The notes: generated from the letters alone by a model not told the origin. A stretch of DNA of 32,748 nt from Desulfobacteraceae bacterium (GCA_021372635.1 JAJFUA010000367.1:1-32748), one strand, 5' to 3'; shown: positions 1 to 9,291, counted from the stretch's first letter. A program made the numbers and translations.

Positions 1-1
1 A

Positions 2-334
2 AAACTCGTGGCCGGGGCCGCCGGGCTGCCGATGGAGGAACTCCGGGCGCAGTACCTGAAACCGCTCATGGAAGGCCTGAAACTGAAGGCGACCCCCGCG
101 AAGAACACGAACGTCCTGCTGCACATGCTCGGCTATTTCAAGAAACAGCTCTCGGCCGAGGAAAAACAGGAACTGATCGAAGTCATCGGGCTTTACCGGC
201 AGGGGCATGTCCCCCTCATCGTGCCCGTCACCCTCGTGAACCATTACGTGCGCAAATACGGCCAGCCATACCTGCGGGAGCAGGTTTATCTCAATCCCCA
301 CCCTGCCGAACTCCACCTGAGAAACCACGCCTAG
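2..334 (+). CDS. DUF1722 (YbgA-like) domain protein, C-terminal part
   Basis: This is the 3' end of a gene that begins before the window; the frame is open from the first bases to a TAG at 332-334. The visible 110 residues match the C-terminal half of the DUF1722 family, with the run NTNVLLHMLGYFKKQLS, then YRQGHVPLIVP, then the terminal YLNPHPAEL and LRNHA. In many bacteria this domain is fused behind a DUF523 domain, but the N-terminal part cannot be seen here. The biochemical function of the family is not established. An internal GTG at position 8 is unlikely to be the real start because the reading frame continues upstream of it. Confidence 0.8.
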   Translation, partial: KLVAGAAGLPMEELRAQYLKPLMEGLKLKATPAKNTNVLLHMLGYFKKQLSAEEKQELIEVIGLYRQGHVPLIVPVTLVNHYVRKYGQPYLREQVYLNPHPAELHLRNHA

Positions 335-501
335 CCGCGGCCGGACAGTCAGCCTTCCCTTCCGGTCTTTCCTTTCCGCGGGCGTCTTCCTGCAGGGACG
401 AAACGGGATGACACCGGGCGGATAATGGGATAAATTGCGGCATCGTCAAACGGCTTGGGTTTCTCCGTGTGAACCGGTTTACCGAATACAGCGAGTTGAC
501 C

Positions 502-1161
502 ATGATCTCACCGAAAACGAGAATATGCATCTTCGATGTGAACGGCGTCCTGATCGAGTCCAACGCCGCAAACGCGTACGCCATGGCTCGGGCCTTTTCC
601 GACGATCCTGTCGCGTGGGAGCGGATCGCCGCGCTCTACCTGGAACTCACGGGTATCGACCGGGGCACGAAAATCCGGACGATCCAGGAGAAAATCATCG
701 GGCGTCCATTCGACGAAGGGGAATTCCAACTGCGCTGGGACCGCTTTACGGAAATCGGGCGGATCGCCATGCGCAACGCGCCCCTCATGCCGGGCGTGAA
801 GAGCGTGCTGGAAGAACTGGGCAGGAGGGGCATCACGCGCGGGGCACTTTCCAACACGCCGCCGGCCCTGCTGCAGGCGATTCTCGCTTCCCACGGCCTG
901 GATACCCTGCTCGACATCTCCCGGGGCGGCGGAGACTGGCCCAAGTCCGAATCGCTCGCCCGGCTGTTTGCGGACTTTCATCTCGATCCCGCGGACTGCC
1001 TGTTTTTCGGGGACGGCAGGGGGGACCTCGCGGCGGCGCGCGGCACCGGGGTGCCCTTCGTGGCCATCGATCCGGGAACCGGCGAATTCTCCGGCGAGGC
1101 CGGAATCGAAAGAACCTACGGCAACCTCGCCGAATGGGGTTCCGGAGAATTGGGAATGTGA
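502..1161 (+). CDS. HAD-superfamily hydrolase with variant motif I
   Basis: A 219-residue haloacid dehalogenase-like protein. Motif I is IFDVNGVL (Asp12 nucleophile), motif II is the Ser in ALSNTPP, motif III is the Lys in DWPKSES, and motif IV is FFGDGRGDLAAA. The helical cap typical of small-molecule phosphatases lies between motifs I and II. In most HAD phosphatases the second residue after the nucleophile is Asp, the general acid/base; here it is Asn14, so the reaction may not be ordinary phosphate-ester hydrolysis. I chose the ATG at 502 because the HAD core begins immediately after it. A GTG at 469 would add 11 residues but has no clear ribosome site. The substrate is unknown. It faces metW convergently across a shared hairpin. 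Confidence 0.75.
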   Translation: MISPKTRICIFDVNGVLIESNAANAYAMARAFSDDPVAWERIAALYLELTGIDRGTKIRTIQEKIIGRPFDEGEFQLRWDRFTEIGRIAMRNAPLMPGVKSVLEELGRRGITRGALSNTPPALLQAILASHGLDTLLDISRGGGDWPKSESLARLFADFHLDPADCLFFGDGRGDLAAARGTGVPFVAIDPGTGEFSGEAGIERTYGNLAEWGSGELGM

Positions 1162-1190
1162 AACCCGGGTGACACGGGCAATTCCGTTGT

Positions 1191-1226
1191 CCGAAAGGGG
1201 ATTCCGAAAGCCGGAGCCCCTTTCGG
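1191..1226. terminator. Bidirectional hairpin between HAD gene and metW
   Basis: CCGAAAGGGG at 1191-1200 and its exact complement CCCCTTTCGG at 1217-1226 form a 10-bp stem with a 16-base loop. It lies between two convergent genes, directly beside the metW stop codon. There is no strong T run on either side, so it may end transcription weakly in both directions or act as an mRNA 3' stabiliser. Confidence 0.55.
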
Positions 1227-1820
1227 TTACCTTGCGATCAAGAAGATACCGGTCTCCGCCAGGATGTTCGGCAGGTGGAACACCCTCTTCGTCTCTCCCA
1301 GGTATTCGCGTCGCTCGATGGTGATGCCCTTGTCTCTGCAGTAGTCGAAGAAGTCAGAAATACTCAGGAAGTGGAGGTTCGGCGTTTCGTACCAGGTGAA
1401 CGGCAAGGAAGGGGTCACCGGGGCCCTTCCCCTGAGGCAGAGCTGAAGCCGCGCCTTGTAGTGGGCGAAATTGGGAAAACCGAGGATGACTTTCTTTCCC
1501 ACCCTCAGGCAGTCCTCGAGCACGCTTTCGACCCGGTGGACCTGTTGAAGGCTCTGGTTGAGGATCACGTAATCGAACGAACGGTCGGGGTATTCCGAAA
1601 GCCCCGAGTCGATGTCTCCGTGGTAGACGTTCAGCCCGCGGGCGACGCACTTGTAGATGGCCTGCTCATCGATTTCGATCCCCTGCCCCCGCGCTCCCCG
1701 TTCCATGATGAGCAGGCAGAGCAGTTCCCCTGTCCCACAGCCGAGATCCAGGACGGAAGATCCGGGCTCGATGATTTCCGAAATGACCCGGTGGTCCAGT
1801 CTCAGGGACTCAGATTGCAT
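1227..1820 (-). CDS. metW: Methionine biosynthesis protein MetW (SAM-dependent methyltransferase fold)
   Basis: A 197-residue class I methyltransferase-fold protein. The SAM-binding glycine motif is VLDLGCGTGELL at residues 23-34, followed by an acidic strand end (GIEIDE). The sequence VILGFPNFAHYKARLQL and the C-terminal LPFTWYETPNLHFLS block are characteristic of MetW. MetW is encoded next to metX in many proteobacteria and is thought to support homoserine acylation; its exact role is not settled. It is the last gene of the Rrf2-metY-cysK-metX-metW operon. Its start and ribosome site lie inside a 37-bp tandem duplication that also carries the end of metX, so it is now separated from metX by 26 bases where an 11-base overlap would be expected without the duplication. 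Confidence 0.88.
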   Translation of the reverse strand: MQSESLRLDHRVISEIIEPGSSVLDLGCGTGELLCLLIMERGARGQGIEIDEQAIYKCVARGLNVYHGDIDSGLSEYPDRSFDYVILNQSLQQVHRVESVLEDCLRVGKKVILGFPNFAHYKARLQLCLRGRAPVTPSLPFTWYETPNLHFLSISDFFDYCRDKGITIERREYLGETKRVFHLPNILAETGIFLIAR

Positions 1821-1873
1821 AGTCGCTCATCACCTCTCTCAGGGACTCAGATTGCATAGTCGCTCATCACCTC
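1800..1873. repeat. Perfect 37-bp tandem duplication at the metX/metW junction
   Basis: Bases 1800-1836 and 1837-1873 are identical. On the minus strand each copy contains a GAGGTG ribosome-site-like block, the last codons of metX, and the first codons of metW. Because 37 is not a multiple of three, the second unit shifts frame and does not extend either protein. The result is two stop/start overlaps in series in place of one. Confidence 0.97.
1810..1857 (-). other. 15-codon relay reading frame created by the duplication
   Basis: The first ATG copy (1857-1855) overlaps the metX stop by 11 bases and opens a frame MQSESLREVMSDYAI that ends at TGA 1812-1810. That stop in turn overlaps the metW ATG (1820-1818) by 11 bases. 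The peptide joins the MetW N-terminus to the MetX C-terminus. It may be translated only as a coupling step, or not at all. The frame is seen directly; its translation is inference. Confidence 0.4.
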
Positions 1874-2995
1874 GTAGCCGTTGTAAACCTTCTTGAGGAA
1901 ATGGGAAATCAGCAGCGTTTGCTCTTCGATTTCCAGGAGAAACGCGTCGTGGCCGTAAGTCGATTCGATTTCGCAGTAGGTTGCCTCGATCCCGGCGAGC
2001 TTGCACGCCCTGGCGATTTCCTTCGTCTGGTACGCCGGGTAGAGCCAGTCGGACTTGAACGCGATTGCCAGGACCTTCACGTCGATGCCCCGCAATGATT
2101 CGTGGAGCGCACGGCCCTCGACGGCCTCGAAGTTGTCCATTGCCTTGGTGATGTAAAGGTAGGTGTTCGCGTCGAATCGCTTGACGAAGTTCTCCCCGTG
2201 GTAGTGGAGGTACCCCTCGACTTCGAAGTCGGCGGTGAACTTGAACGGATCGGCTCCGTCCTTCCGCTGCCTCCCGAATTTTTCCTTCATGGAGTCATCG
2301 CTCATATACGTGATGTGCCCGATCATCCGGGCAAGCGACAGTCCCCTGGCCGGAGGCGGACCACCGTAGTAGTCGCCGGAATTCCAGTCCGGGTCGGCCA
2401 TGATCGCCTGCCTGCCCACTTCGTTCAGGGCGATCTGCTGGGGCGAGTGCTTGACGCCGATGGATATGGGTATCGCGCTCCGTATCCGCTCCGGGTAGCG
2501 GACCATCCAGGAAAGCACCTGCATGCCTCCCATCGATCCCCCGGCGACGCACAGCAGCTTTTCGATTCCCAGGTGGTCTGCGAGAAGCCGCTGACAGTCC
2601 ACCATGTCGTGGATGGAAACAAGCGGGAAGTCGAGTCCATAGGGTTTCCCCGTTTTCAGGTTGACGCTCGACGGTCCCGTGCTCCCCTTGCAGCCGCCCA
2701 GTATGTTGGAACAGACCACGAAATACTTGTTCGTGTCGAACGCCTTGCCCGGACCGATCATGGCGTCCCACCAGCCCGGCTTTCCGGCTCCCGGGTGAAA
2801 GCCCGCGGCGTGGGCGTCTCCCGTGAGGGCGTGGGCGATGAGAATGGCGTTGGTGCGCTCGCGGTTGAGCTTCCCGTACGTTTCGTAGGCGAGCGTTACC
2901 GGGTCGAGCCTGCCGCCGTGCTCGAGGCTCAACCCCCCCGGTTTCGAAACGTCCATGGTCCTGGTCTCGATGAGACCCAGCCCTTGCTTGTCCAT
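1847..2995 (-). CDS. metX: Homoserine O-acyltransferase MetX
   Basis: A 382-residue alpha/beta hydrolase-fold acyltransferase that activates homoserine for methionine synthesis, using acetyl-CoA in most family members. Visible family features are AHALTGDAHAAG, the nucleophile elbow GGSMGGMQ (Ser154), the catalytic Asp316 in SDWLYP, and His349 in YGHDAFL. Acetyl versus succinyl specificity cannot be settled by eye, but the neighbouring O-acetylhomoserine sulfhydrylase gene favours acetyl. I chose the ATG at 2995 because GGAG lies about 10 bases upstream; an upstream TTG at 3013 is a weaker alternative. It lies 22 bases after cysK in the same operon. Its last codons fall inside the 37-bp tandem repeat. 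Confidence 0.92.
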   Translation of the reverse strand: MDKQGLGLIETRTMDVSKPGGLSLEHGGRLDPVTLAYETYGKLNRERTNAILIAHALTGDAHAAGFHPGAGKPGWWDAMIGPGKAFDTNKYFVVCSNILGGCKGSTGPSSVNLKTGKPYGLDFPLVSIHDMVDCQRLLADHLGIEKLLCVAGGSMGGMQVLSWMVRYPERIRSAIPISIGVKHSPQQIALNEVGRQAIMADPDWNSGDYYGGPPPARGLSLARMIGHITYMSDDSMKEKFGRQRKDGADPFKFTADFEVEGYLHYHGENFVKRFDANTYLYITKAMDNFEAVEGRALHESLRGIDVKVLAIAFKSDWLYPAYQTKEIARACKLAGIEATYCEIESTYGHDAFLLEIEEQTLLISHFLKKVYNGYEVMSDYAI

Positions 2996-3017
2996 CGCTG
3001 CACTTCTCCGCAACCGT

Positions 3018-3947
3018 TCATGATTCCTTGAACAGCCAGGTGGAAAGGTATCGTTCCCCCGTGTCGGGGAGTATGACCACTATAGTTCTGCCCCGGTTCT
3101 CCTTGCGCCGGGCGACTTCCAGCGCAGCCCAGCAGGCGGCTCCGCCCGAGATCCCGACGAGGATGCCTTCGCTTTTCGCGAGGCGCCGGCTGGTTTCCCC
3201 CGCGTCGTCGTCCCTGACCCGGACGACTTCGTCCAGGATCTCCCGGTTGAGCACCCCGGGCACGAAGCCGGCTCCGATCCCCTGGATCTTGTGCGCGCCG
3301 GGCTTTCCGCCGGAAAGCACGGGCGAGCCGTCGGGTTCGACGCCGATCGCCCGTAAATCCTTCTTCCTCTGTTTGAGTGCTTCCGCGATGCCGGTCAGGG
3401 TACCGCCCGTGCCGATGCCGGCCACGACGATGTCCACCCTGCCGTCCGTATCGTTCCAGATCTCTTCGGCAGTCGTCCGCCGGTGAATCTCCGGATTCGC
3501 CGGGTTGTTGAACTGCTGCGGCATGAAGGCCCCGGGGATTTCCCGCACCAGTTGCTCGGCCTTTTTCACCGCGCCGGTCATCCCATCCACACCGGGGGTG
3601 AGCACGACTTCCGCCCCCAGGATCGACAGCAACTGCCTTCTTTCCACGCTCATGGTGTCCGGCATCGTCAGGATCAGGCGGTATCCCCTGGCTGCGGCAA
3701 CGAAAGCCAGGCCCACACCGGTGTTTCCGCTCGTCGGCTCGACGATCACGGCACCTTCCCGCAGCAGGCCGGCCGCCTCCGCCGCATCGATCATCGCTAC
3801 GCCGATGCGGTCCTTCACGCTGGACAGAGGGTTGAAGGATTCCAGTTTTGCCAGCACCTCCGCCTCCGCTCCCCGGGCGATGCGGTTCAGTCTGACGAGA
3901 GGGGTGTTTCCCACCGTTTTCGTGATGTCTTCAAATATCCTGCCCAT
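3018..3947 (-). CDS. cysK: Cysteine synthase (O-acetylserine sulfhydrylase)
   Basis: A 309-residue PLP enzyme that makes cysteine from O-acetylserine and sulfide in the cytoplasm. The N-terminal [12 protein letters not shown], the PLP lysine in LSSVKDRIG (Lys45), the substrate loop TSGNTG (residues 72-77) and the phosphate-binding [10 protein letters not shown] (177-186) are all intact, and length is normal for the family. The start at 3947 is supported by a GAGGAG block a few bases upstream that overlaps the metY stop; only 10 bases separate the two genes. The matching O-acetylserine producer is encoded 8 kb away at 11891-12853. Cystathionine beta-synthase-like activity is possible in this fold, but the context argues for cysteine synthesis. 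Confidence 0.93.
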   Translation of the reverse strand: MGRIFEDITKTVGNTPLVRLNRIARGAEAEVLAKLESFNPLSSVKDRIGVAMIDAAEAAGLLREGAVIVEPTSGNTGVGLAFVAAARGYRLILTMPDTMSVERRQLLSILGAEVVLTPGVDGMTGAVKKAEQLVREIPGAFMPQQFNNPANPEIHRRTTAEEIWNDTDGRVDIVVAGIGTGGTLTGIAEALKQRKKDLRAIGVEPDGSPVLSGGKPGAHKIQGIGAGFVPGVLNREILDEVVRVRDDDAGETSRRLAKSEGILVGISGGAACWAALEVARRKENRGRTIVVILPDTGERYLSTWLFKES

Positions 3948-3957
3948 TGGGTACTCC

Positions 3958-5307
<1,350 letters not shown>

Positions 5308-5745
5308 CTAGATGCAGTACGTGATGGCGTCCTGGCGGTCTTTCTGCTTTTGGACCATCCATTCGAGGGTGAACGCGCCCAGGGCCTCCAGCATCTTTTC
5401 GGTGACCTCCGCCCACACCTCGCGGGCGACACAGCAGGAGGAACGTTCACACAGGGCGGGAGCTTCCGTGCATTCGACCAGGCACATGGGGCCTTCCAGG
5501 ACCGTGAGGACTTCCCGGAGGGTAATTTCCCCGGGCGGCCGGGCAAGGGCGTACCCGCCATGAGCGCCGCGAGTGGAATGGAGCAGGCCGGCGTTTTTCA
5601 GCGGACTGACCAGGTGCCACAGGTATTTTTCCGAGATATCCTGCCGTGAGGCCACGTCCTTCAGGACTACGACCCCCTGCCCGTAGTGGAGGGCCAGGTC
5701 GAACATCAGGCGCACGCCGTAACGGCCTTTCGTGGAAAGCTTCAC
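5308..5745 (-). CDS. Rrf2-family transcriptional regulator (IscR/CymR-like)
   Basis: A 145-residue winged-helix regulator. It opens with KLSTKGRYGVRLMFDLA, has the recognition region ISEKYLWHLVSPLKNAGL and the wing STRGAHGGYALARP, all typical of Rrf2. A cysteine cluster (Cys88, 92, 99, 104, 105) sits where IscR and NsrR bind an Fe-S cluster, so cluster sensing is likely, though spacing is not identical to IscR. The start is GTG at 5745, with TAAGGAG 8 bases upstream. As the first gene of the metY-cysK-metX-metW operon, it probably controls sulfur amino acid synthesis and its own expression. CymR-like control through cysteine metabolism enzymes is an alternative. The true effector is not visible in sequence. 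Confidence 0.88.
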   Translation of the reverse strand: MKLSTKGRYGVRLMFDLALHYGQGVVVLKDVASRQDISEKYLWHLVSPLKNAGLLHSTRGAHGGYALARPPGEITLREVLTVLEGPMCLVECTEAPALCERSSCCVAREVWAEVTEKMLEALGAFTLEWMVQKQKDRQDAITYCI

Positions 5746-5820
5746 CGGATCGTCTCCTTATTAATTCCACTATTCCCATTAATTTTGTAGTAATTCATCA
5801 CAGGAGTACTTACAAGTCAA
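5746..5820 (-). promoter_or_regulatory. Candidate promoter and operator of the Rrf2-met/cys operon
   Basis: On the minus strand, TTGACT (5820-5815) can serve as a -35 box; the -10 about 17 bases later (TGAATT) is poor. Downstream, between 5758 and 5784, two ATTAAT hexamers lie 12 bases apart, around repeated ATTCC-like words. Rrf2 proteins bind AT-rich dyads of this size, so this may be an autoregulatory operator. It overlaps the leader just ahead of the TAAGGAG ribosome site. Confidence 0.4.
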
Positions 5821-5897
5821 GCGGTTTTTTGGGGAGGTCCGGCAAATCCTTCGGCCGGTCACCCGCGCATCCGGCCGGACCGGCGGCCGGATTCTTC

Positions 5898-5930
5898 TTG
5901 ACTCGTTTCTTTCGTGGTTGCTACTATACT
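5898..5930 (+). promoter_or_regulatory. Candidate sigma-70-type promoter of nadA
   Basis: TTGACT at 5898-5903 is followed after 18 bases by TACTAT (5922-5927), inside an AT-rich stretch that ends about 50 bases before the nadA start. It points away from the divergent Rrf2 promoter about 80 bases away. Confidence 0.5.
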
Positions 5931-5984
5931 AAAATAATATAGATTGGTAAGGTAGATTAATGGATGGGCACGAGGAGACCCCAA

Positions 5985-7037
5985 ATGGAAGCATTGCCGG
6001 ACAGCAGGGAAGTGCTGGAGCGCATCCGCGCCAGAAAAAAGGAACTGGGCAGGGAACTGCTCATCCTGACGCACCATTATCAGAGAAAAGACATCGTGGC
6101 CCTGGGCGATTTCCTCGGGGATTCCTTCGAACTATCCAGGAAAGGCGCCGCCGACCGGGACTGCCGCTACATCGTGTTCTGCGGCGTTCACTTCATGGCG
6201 GAAAGTTCGGCCATTCTCGCCCGGTCCCACCAGACCGTCCAGATCCCCTGCCTGGAGGCCGGTTGCTGGATGGCGGGCATGGCGGATGCCTTCTCCCTGG
6301 AGCGGGCGTTCGAGGAGATCATCTCCGTCGCCGGGGATGGATCGACCGTTCCCATCGTCTACATGAACTCCGACGCTTCCATCAAGGCCTTCTGCGGATG
6401 CAGGGGAGGGACGGTGTGCACCTCTTCCAATGCCCCCGCCGCCATGCGCCGGGGCTTCGAAACGGCCTCGAAGATCCTCTTCGTGCCCGACCGGCACCTG
6501 GGACAAAACACCGGGCTCAGGCTGGGCCTGCGGCCCGAAGAGATGATCGTCTGGGACCCCGCACAGCCGCTGGGGGGAAACGACGCCGAAAGCGTCCGCA
6601 AGGCGCGGCTGATCCTCTGGAACGGCTATTGCCTCGTGCACACGCGGTTCGAAGTGGAACACATGAGGGAGGCCAGGGTGCGCTTCCCGGAGGCCAGGAT
6701 CGTCGTCCACCCGGAGTGCACCCGGGAGGTGGTCGCCCTCGCGGATGCCGTCGGGTCCACCGGCTTTATCGTCAACTACGTCAAAAAGGCCCCGCCGGGT
6801 TCGACCGTCGTCGTGGGGACGGAGATCAACCTGGTGCACCGGCTGGCACTGGAATACCCGGACAGAAAGGTGCTGGACCTTCGCAGTTCGCTTTGCCCGA
6901 ACATGTTCCGGATCAATCCGGGGAATCTCTTGCACACGATGGAGCACATCGGCGAGTACAACGTGGTGACCGTCCCCGAAGCGACCAGGGCGGACGCCCG
7001 CCTGGCCCTCGACCGCATGCTGGCCCTGCCCTCCTGA
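5985..7037 (+). CDS. nadA: Quinolinate synthase NadA
   Basis: A 350-residue 4Fe-4S enzyme that condenses iminoaspartate with dihydroxyacetone phosphate to quinolinate in NAD synthesis. The family signatures are ILTHHYQ, GDSFELS, VFCGVHFMAE, VCTSSNA, VHPEC and EINLVHRLA. The three cluster ligands are Cys94 (EAGC), Cys145 (TVCTSSNA) and Cys245 (HPEC). I chose ATG 5985 because GAGGAG lies 7-8 bases upstream; an in-frame ATG at 5964 lacks such a site. No nadB or nadC is in the window. It is divergent from the Rrf2 gene, so a cluster- or cysteine-responsive regulator could affect it too, though no dedicated site near nadA was recognised. Confidence 0.93.
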   Translation: MEALPDSREVLERIRARKKELGRELLILTHHYQRKDIVALGDFLGDSFELSRKGAADRDCRYIVFCGVHFMAESSAILARSHQTVQIPCLEAGCWMAGMADAFSLERAFEEIISVAGDGSTVPIVYMNSDASIKAFCGCRGGTVCTSSNAPAAMRRGFETASKILFVPDRHLGQNTGLRLGLRPEEMIVWDPAQPLGGNDAESVRKARLILWNGYCLVHTRFEVEHMREARVRFPEARIVVHPECTREVVALADAVGSTGFIVNYVKKAPPGSTVVVGTEINLVHRLALEYPDRKVLDLRSSLCPNMFRINPGNLLHTMEHIGEYNVVTVPEATRADARLALDRMLALPS

Positions 7038-7233
7038 CGTGGCATGTCTGCCCCCGCGATCTTCCGGAAAGGGGACGGAGAATGGTTTCCGGTGCAGCCC
7101 CGCAGTTCTTCTCCGGCTCCCTTCCCGTCCCCGAAGAACGCAGGATACAAGAAGAAATCTTGGCCGATGGAAATACTCTCATGCTATGTTGTCTCTGATT
7201 CAACCGATGCTAAGCGACCATCGAGAGGCCGAG

Positions 7234-9291
7234 ATGAAACAGACGAAAAACTGCGCCCGCTCCGTCTCCGGCGAAGGCCGGGACGCGGCGCCGCATCAGG
7301 AATGTGCCTTCCTGTCCGCAACGGCCGAAAATGCCCGGGAAGGGCTTTGCACCGCCCCTGGGGCGGAAGAGTTCCCCTGCCGGAGCGAAGCGATGTTCCA
7401 GGAGCTTGCCGAGAACATCCGCGAGGTGTTCTGGATCAGAACTCCCGACGAAGTCCTGTACGCGAGCCCCGCTTTCGAGGAAATCTGGGGGATTCCCCGG
7501 GAGGACCTGCGTCTGGGCCTGGAATTCATGATGAACCGCGTTCACCCGGACGACCGGGACCGGGTGCTCGCCTCCTGCAGGCGGCATGAATCCCGGGGAG
7601 CGTTCAACGAGGAATATCGGCTCATCCCGGCCGACGGGCAGGTACGCTGGCTCTGGACGCGCGCGTTTCCCATCTGGCAAAACGGCAGGATTGTCCGGAC
7701 GGTGGGGGTTTCGGAAGACATCACCGAGCGCAAGCTGGCGGAAGAAAGACTCCAGAACAGCAAGAACACCCTCGGGGCCGTATTCGACGGGATTTCGGAC
7801 CCGCTGATGCTCCTGGACGGAAGCATGTGCGTGGTGAAGATGAACAAGGCCGCCCGGCTGCTCTACGGCATTCCTCTCGATTCGGAGCCGGTTGCGTACG
7901 GAAAACCCTGTTACTCGTCCCTCATGGGGCGTGGCGAACCGTGCAACGGGTGCGACTTCCGCAAGTTTTTCAAGGAAGGGGTCCGATCGAGCTTTGAGCG
8001 CAGGGATTTCAAAAGCCCCGGGAGCATCGAGCAGTTTACCGTCTTTCCCGTCGGGGGCGAAAACGGCGGGGATGGTTCCGTCATCATTCACGTGAGGGAC
8101 GTGACGGAGGCGAAGCGCATCGAGGGGGAACTCATCCGCGCCGACAAGATGATTTCCCTGGGGGTCCTCGTCTCCGGAGTGGCGCATGAAATCAACAACC
8201 CGAACAGCTTCATCATGCTCAATACGCCGCTTCTCCACGACGCATGGGAGAGCGTCACGCCGATTCTCGAGGAATATTACGCCGAAAACGGCGACTTTGC
8301 CGTCGGCGGGCTTCCGTACAGCGAAATGCGCGAGGAAATGGACAAGCTTTTCCACGGCCTGCTCGAGGGGTCGAGACGCATCGATCGCATCGTGAGGGAG
8401 TTGAAGCGTTTCTCTCGGCCGGAGGACGTCTCGGCGGACGAAGTGGTTCATATCAACGACGTCCTGAAGAACGCCTCGTCTCTTGTCGCCAACCTGGTCC
8501 GCAAATCCACCGATGCGTTTTCGATCCGCTACGGGGAAAACCTGCCGGCACTGAGGGGCAGCGCTCAGAAGCTCGAACAGGTGGTGGTCAACCTGATCCG
8601 AAATGCCTGCGAGGCCCTGCCGGACAGGTCGAAGGCCGTATGCGTCTCATCGGGCTACGACGAGGCCTGGGGGCGCGTATTGATCCAGGTGCGGGACGAA
8701 GGCGTCGGAATCCCCGATGAGATCCTTCCCCGCATCATGGATCCTTTTTTCACGACGAAAAAGAGCCGCGGCGGAACGGGACTCGGTCTGAGCGTGAGCG
8801 CAAACATTGCCAGGGAGCACGGCGGCACGATCCAGGTGGAGACCAGGAGAGGGAATGGAACGACATTTACGGTTGTCCTGCCGATGCGAAAAGGCTTCCC
8901 GCGGCTGCCGAAGATTCTGGTCGCCGGAGGGGACGGGACCGCCAGGGATGAGGTCGTCCGCATGCTCACGGAAGATCGGAAGTATATCGTTTTCGGGGCG
9001 TCGAGCGGCGTCGACGCCTGCGTCCGGATGGGAGCCGAACGGCCGGACCTGATGGTGCTCGATGCGAGCCTGCCGGATATGGACGGGGTTGAAGTCTGCC
9101 GCTCGATGCGCGGCATTCCGGAACTCTCCGGCGTGGGGATCATTGTCGTGAGCGAAATTCCGCATTCCCCGCCATTGGAATTTCTTGCCAAAAACGGATT
9201 TGTGAGTGTAGTGTCGAAACCGGTGCTGGAGCAGGAACTGCTTGCCGCTGTGGAGAGCGCCCTGGCCGGGGTGCCCGTCCGAAAGCCGTAA
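7234..9291 (+). CDS. Hybrid PAS-PAS histidine kinase with C-terminal receiver domain
   Basis: A 685-residue sensor kinase with no membrane segment. PAS1 spans about residues 54-166, ending SEDITERK. PAS2 spans about 173-295 and contains a cysteine set CYSSLMGRGEPCNGC. The HisKA domain carries the phosphorylated His318 in GVAHEINNPNSF, with a longer-than-usual insert before the second helix. The HATPase has NLIRNACEAL, DEGVGIPDE and GGTGLGLSV. The receiver has the phosphoacceptor Asp610 in VLDASLPDMDG and the switch Lys in VSKPV. Its N-terminal acidic pair is reduced to AGGDG. The start at 7234 is preceded by GAGAGG; earlier in-frame starts (7186, 7039) lack ribosome sites. A short hairpin (9301-9320) follows the stop. 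Its partner is probably the sigma-54 regulator 114 bases downstream. Confidence 0.85.
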   Translation: MKQTKNCARSVSGEGRDAAPHQECAFLSATAENAREGLCTAPGAEEFPCRSEAMFQELAENIREVFWIRTPDEVLYASPAFEEIWGIPREDLRLGLEFMMNRVHPDDRDRVLASCRRHESRGAFNEEYRLIPADGQVRWLWTRAFPIWQNGRIVRTVGVSEDITERKLAEERLQNSKNTLGAVFDGISDPLMLLDGSMCVVKMNKAARLLYGIPLDSEPVAYGKPCYSSLMGRGEPCNGCDFRKFFKEGVRSSFERRDFKSPGSIEQFTVFPVGGENGGDGSVIIHVRDVTEAKRIEGELIRADKMISLGVLVSGVAHEINNPNSFIMLNTPLLHDAWESVTPILEEYYAENGDFAVGGLPYSEMREEMDKLFHGLLEGSRRIDRIVRELKRFSRPEDVSADEVVHINDVLKNASSLVANLVRKSTDAFSIRYGENLPALRGSAQKLEQVVVNLIRNACEALPDRSKAVCVSSGYDEAWGRVLIQVRDEGVGIPDEILPRIMDPFFTTKKSRGGTGLGLSVSANIAREHGGTIQVETRRGNGTTFTVVLPMRKGFPRLPKILVAGGDGTARDEVVRMLTEDRKYIVFGASSGVDACVRMGAERPDLMVLDASLPDMDGVEVCRSMRGIPELSGVGIIVVSEIPHSPPLEFLAKNGFVSVVSKPVLEQELLAAVESALAGVPVRKP

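Noticed and set aside
435-1172. Long open frame covering the HAD gene in another frame
   Set aside because: Arg/Gly/Pro-rich shadow of the 502-1161 gene, which has all HAD motifs.
2102-3031. 309-codon plus-strand frame opposite metX
   Set aside because: It is the antisense shadow of metX, with no recognisable domain and no ribosome site.
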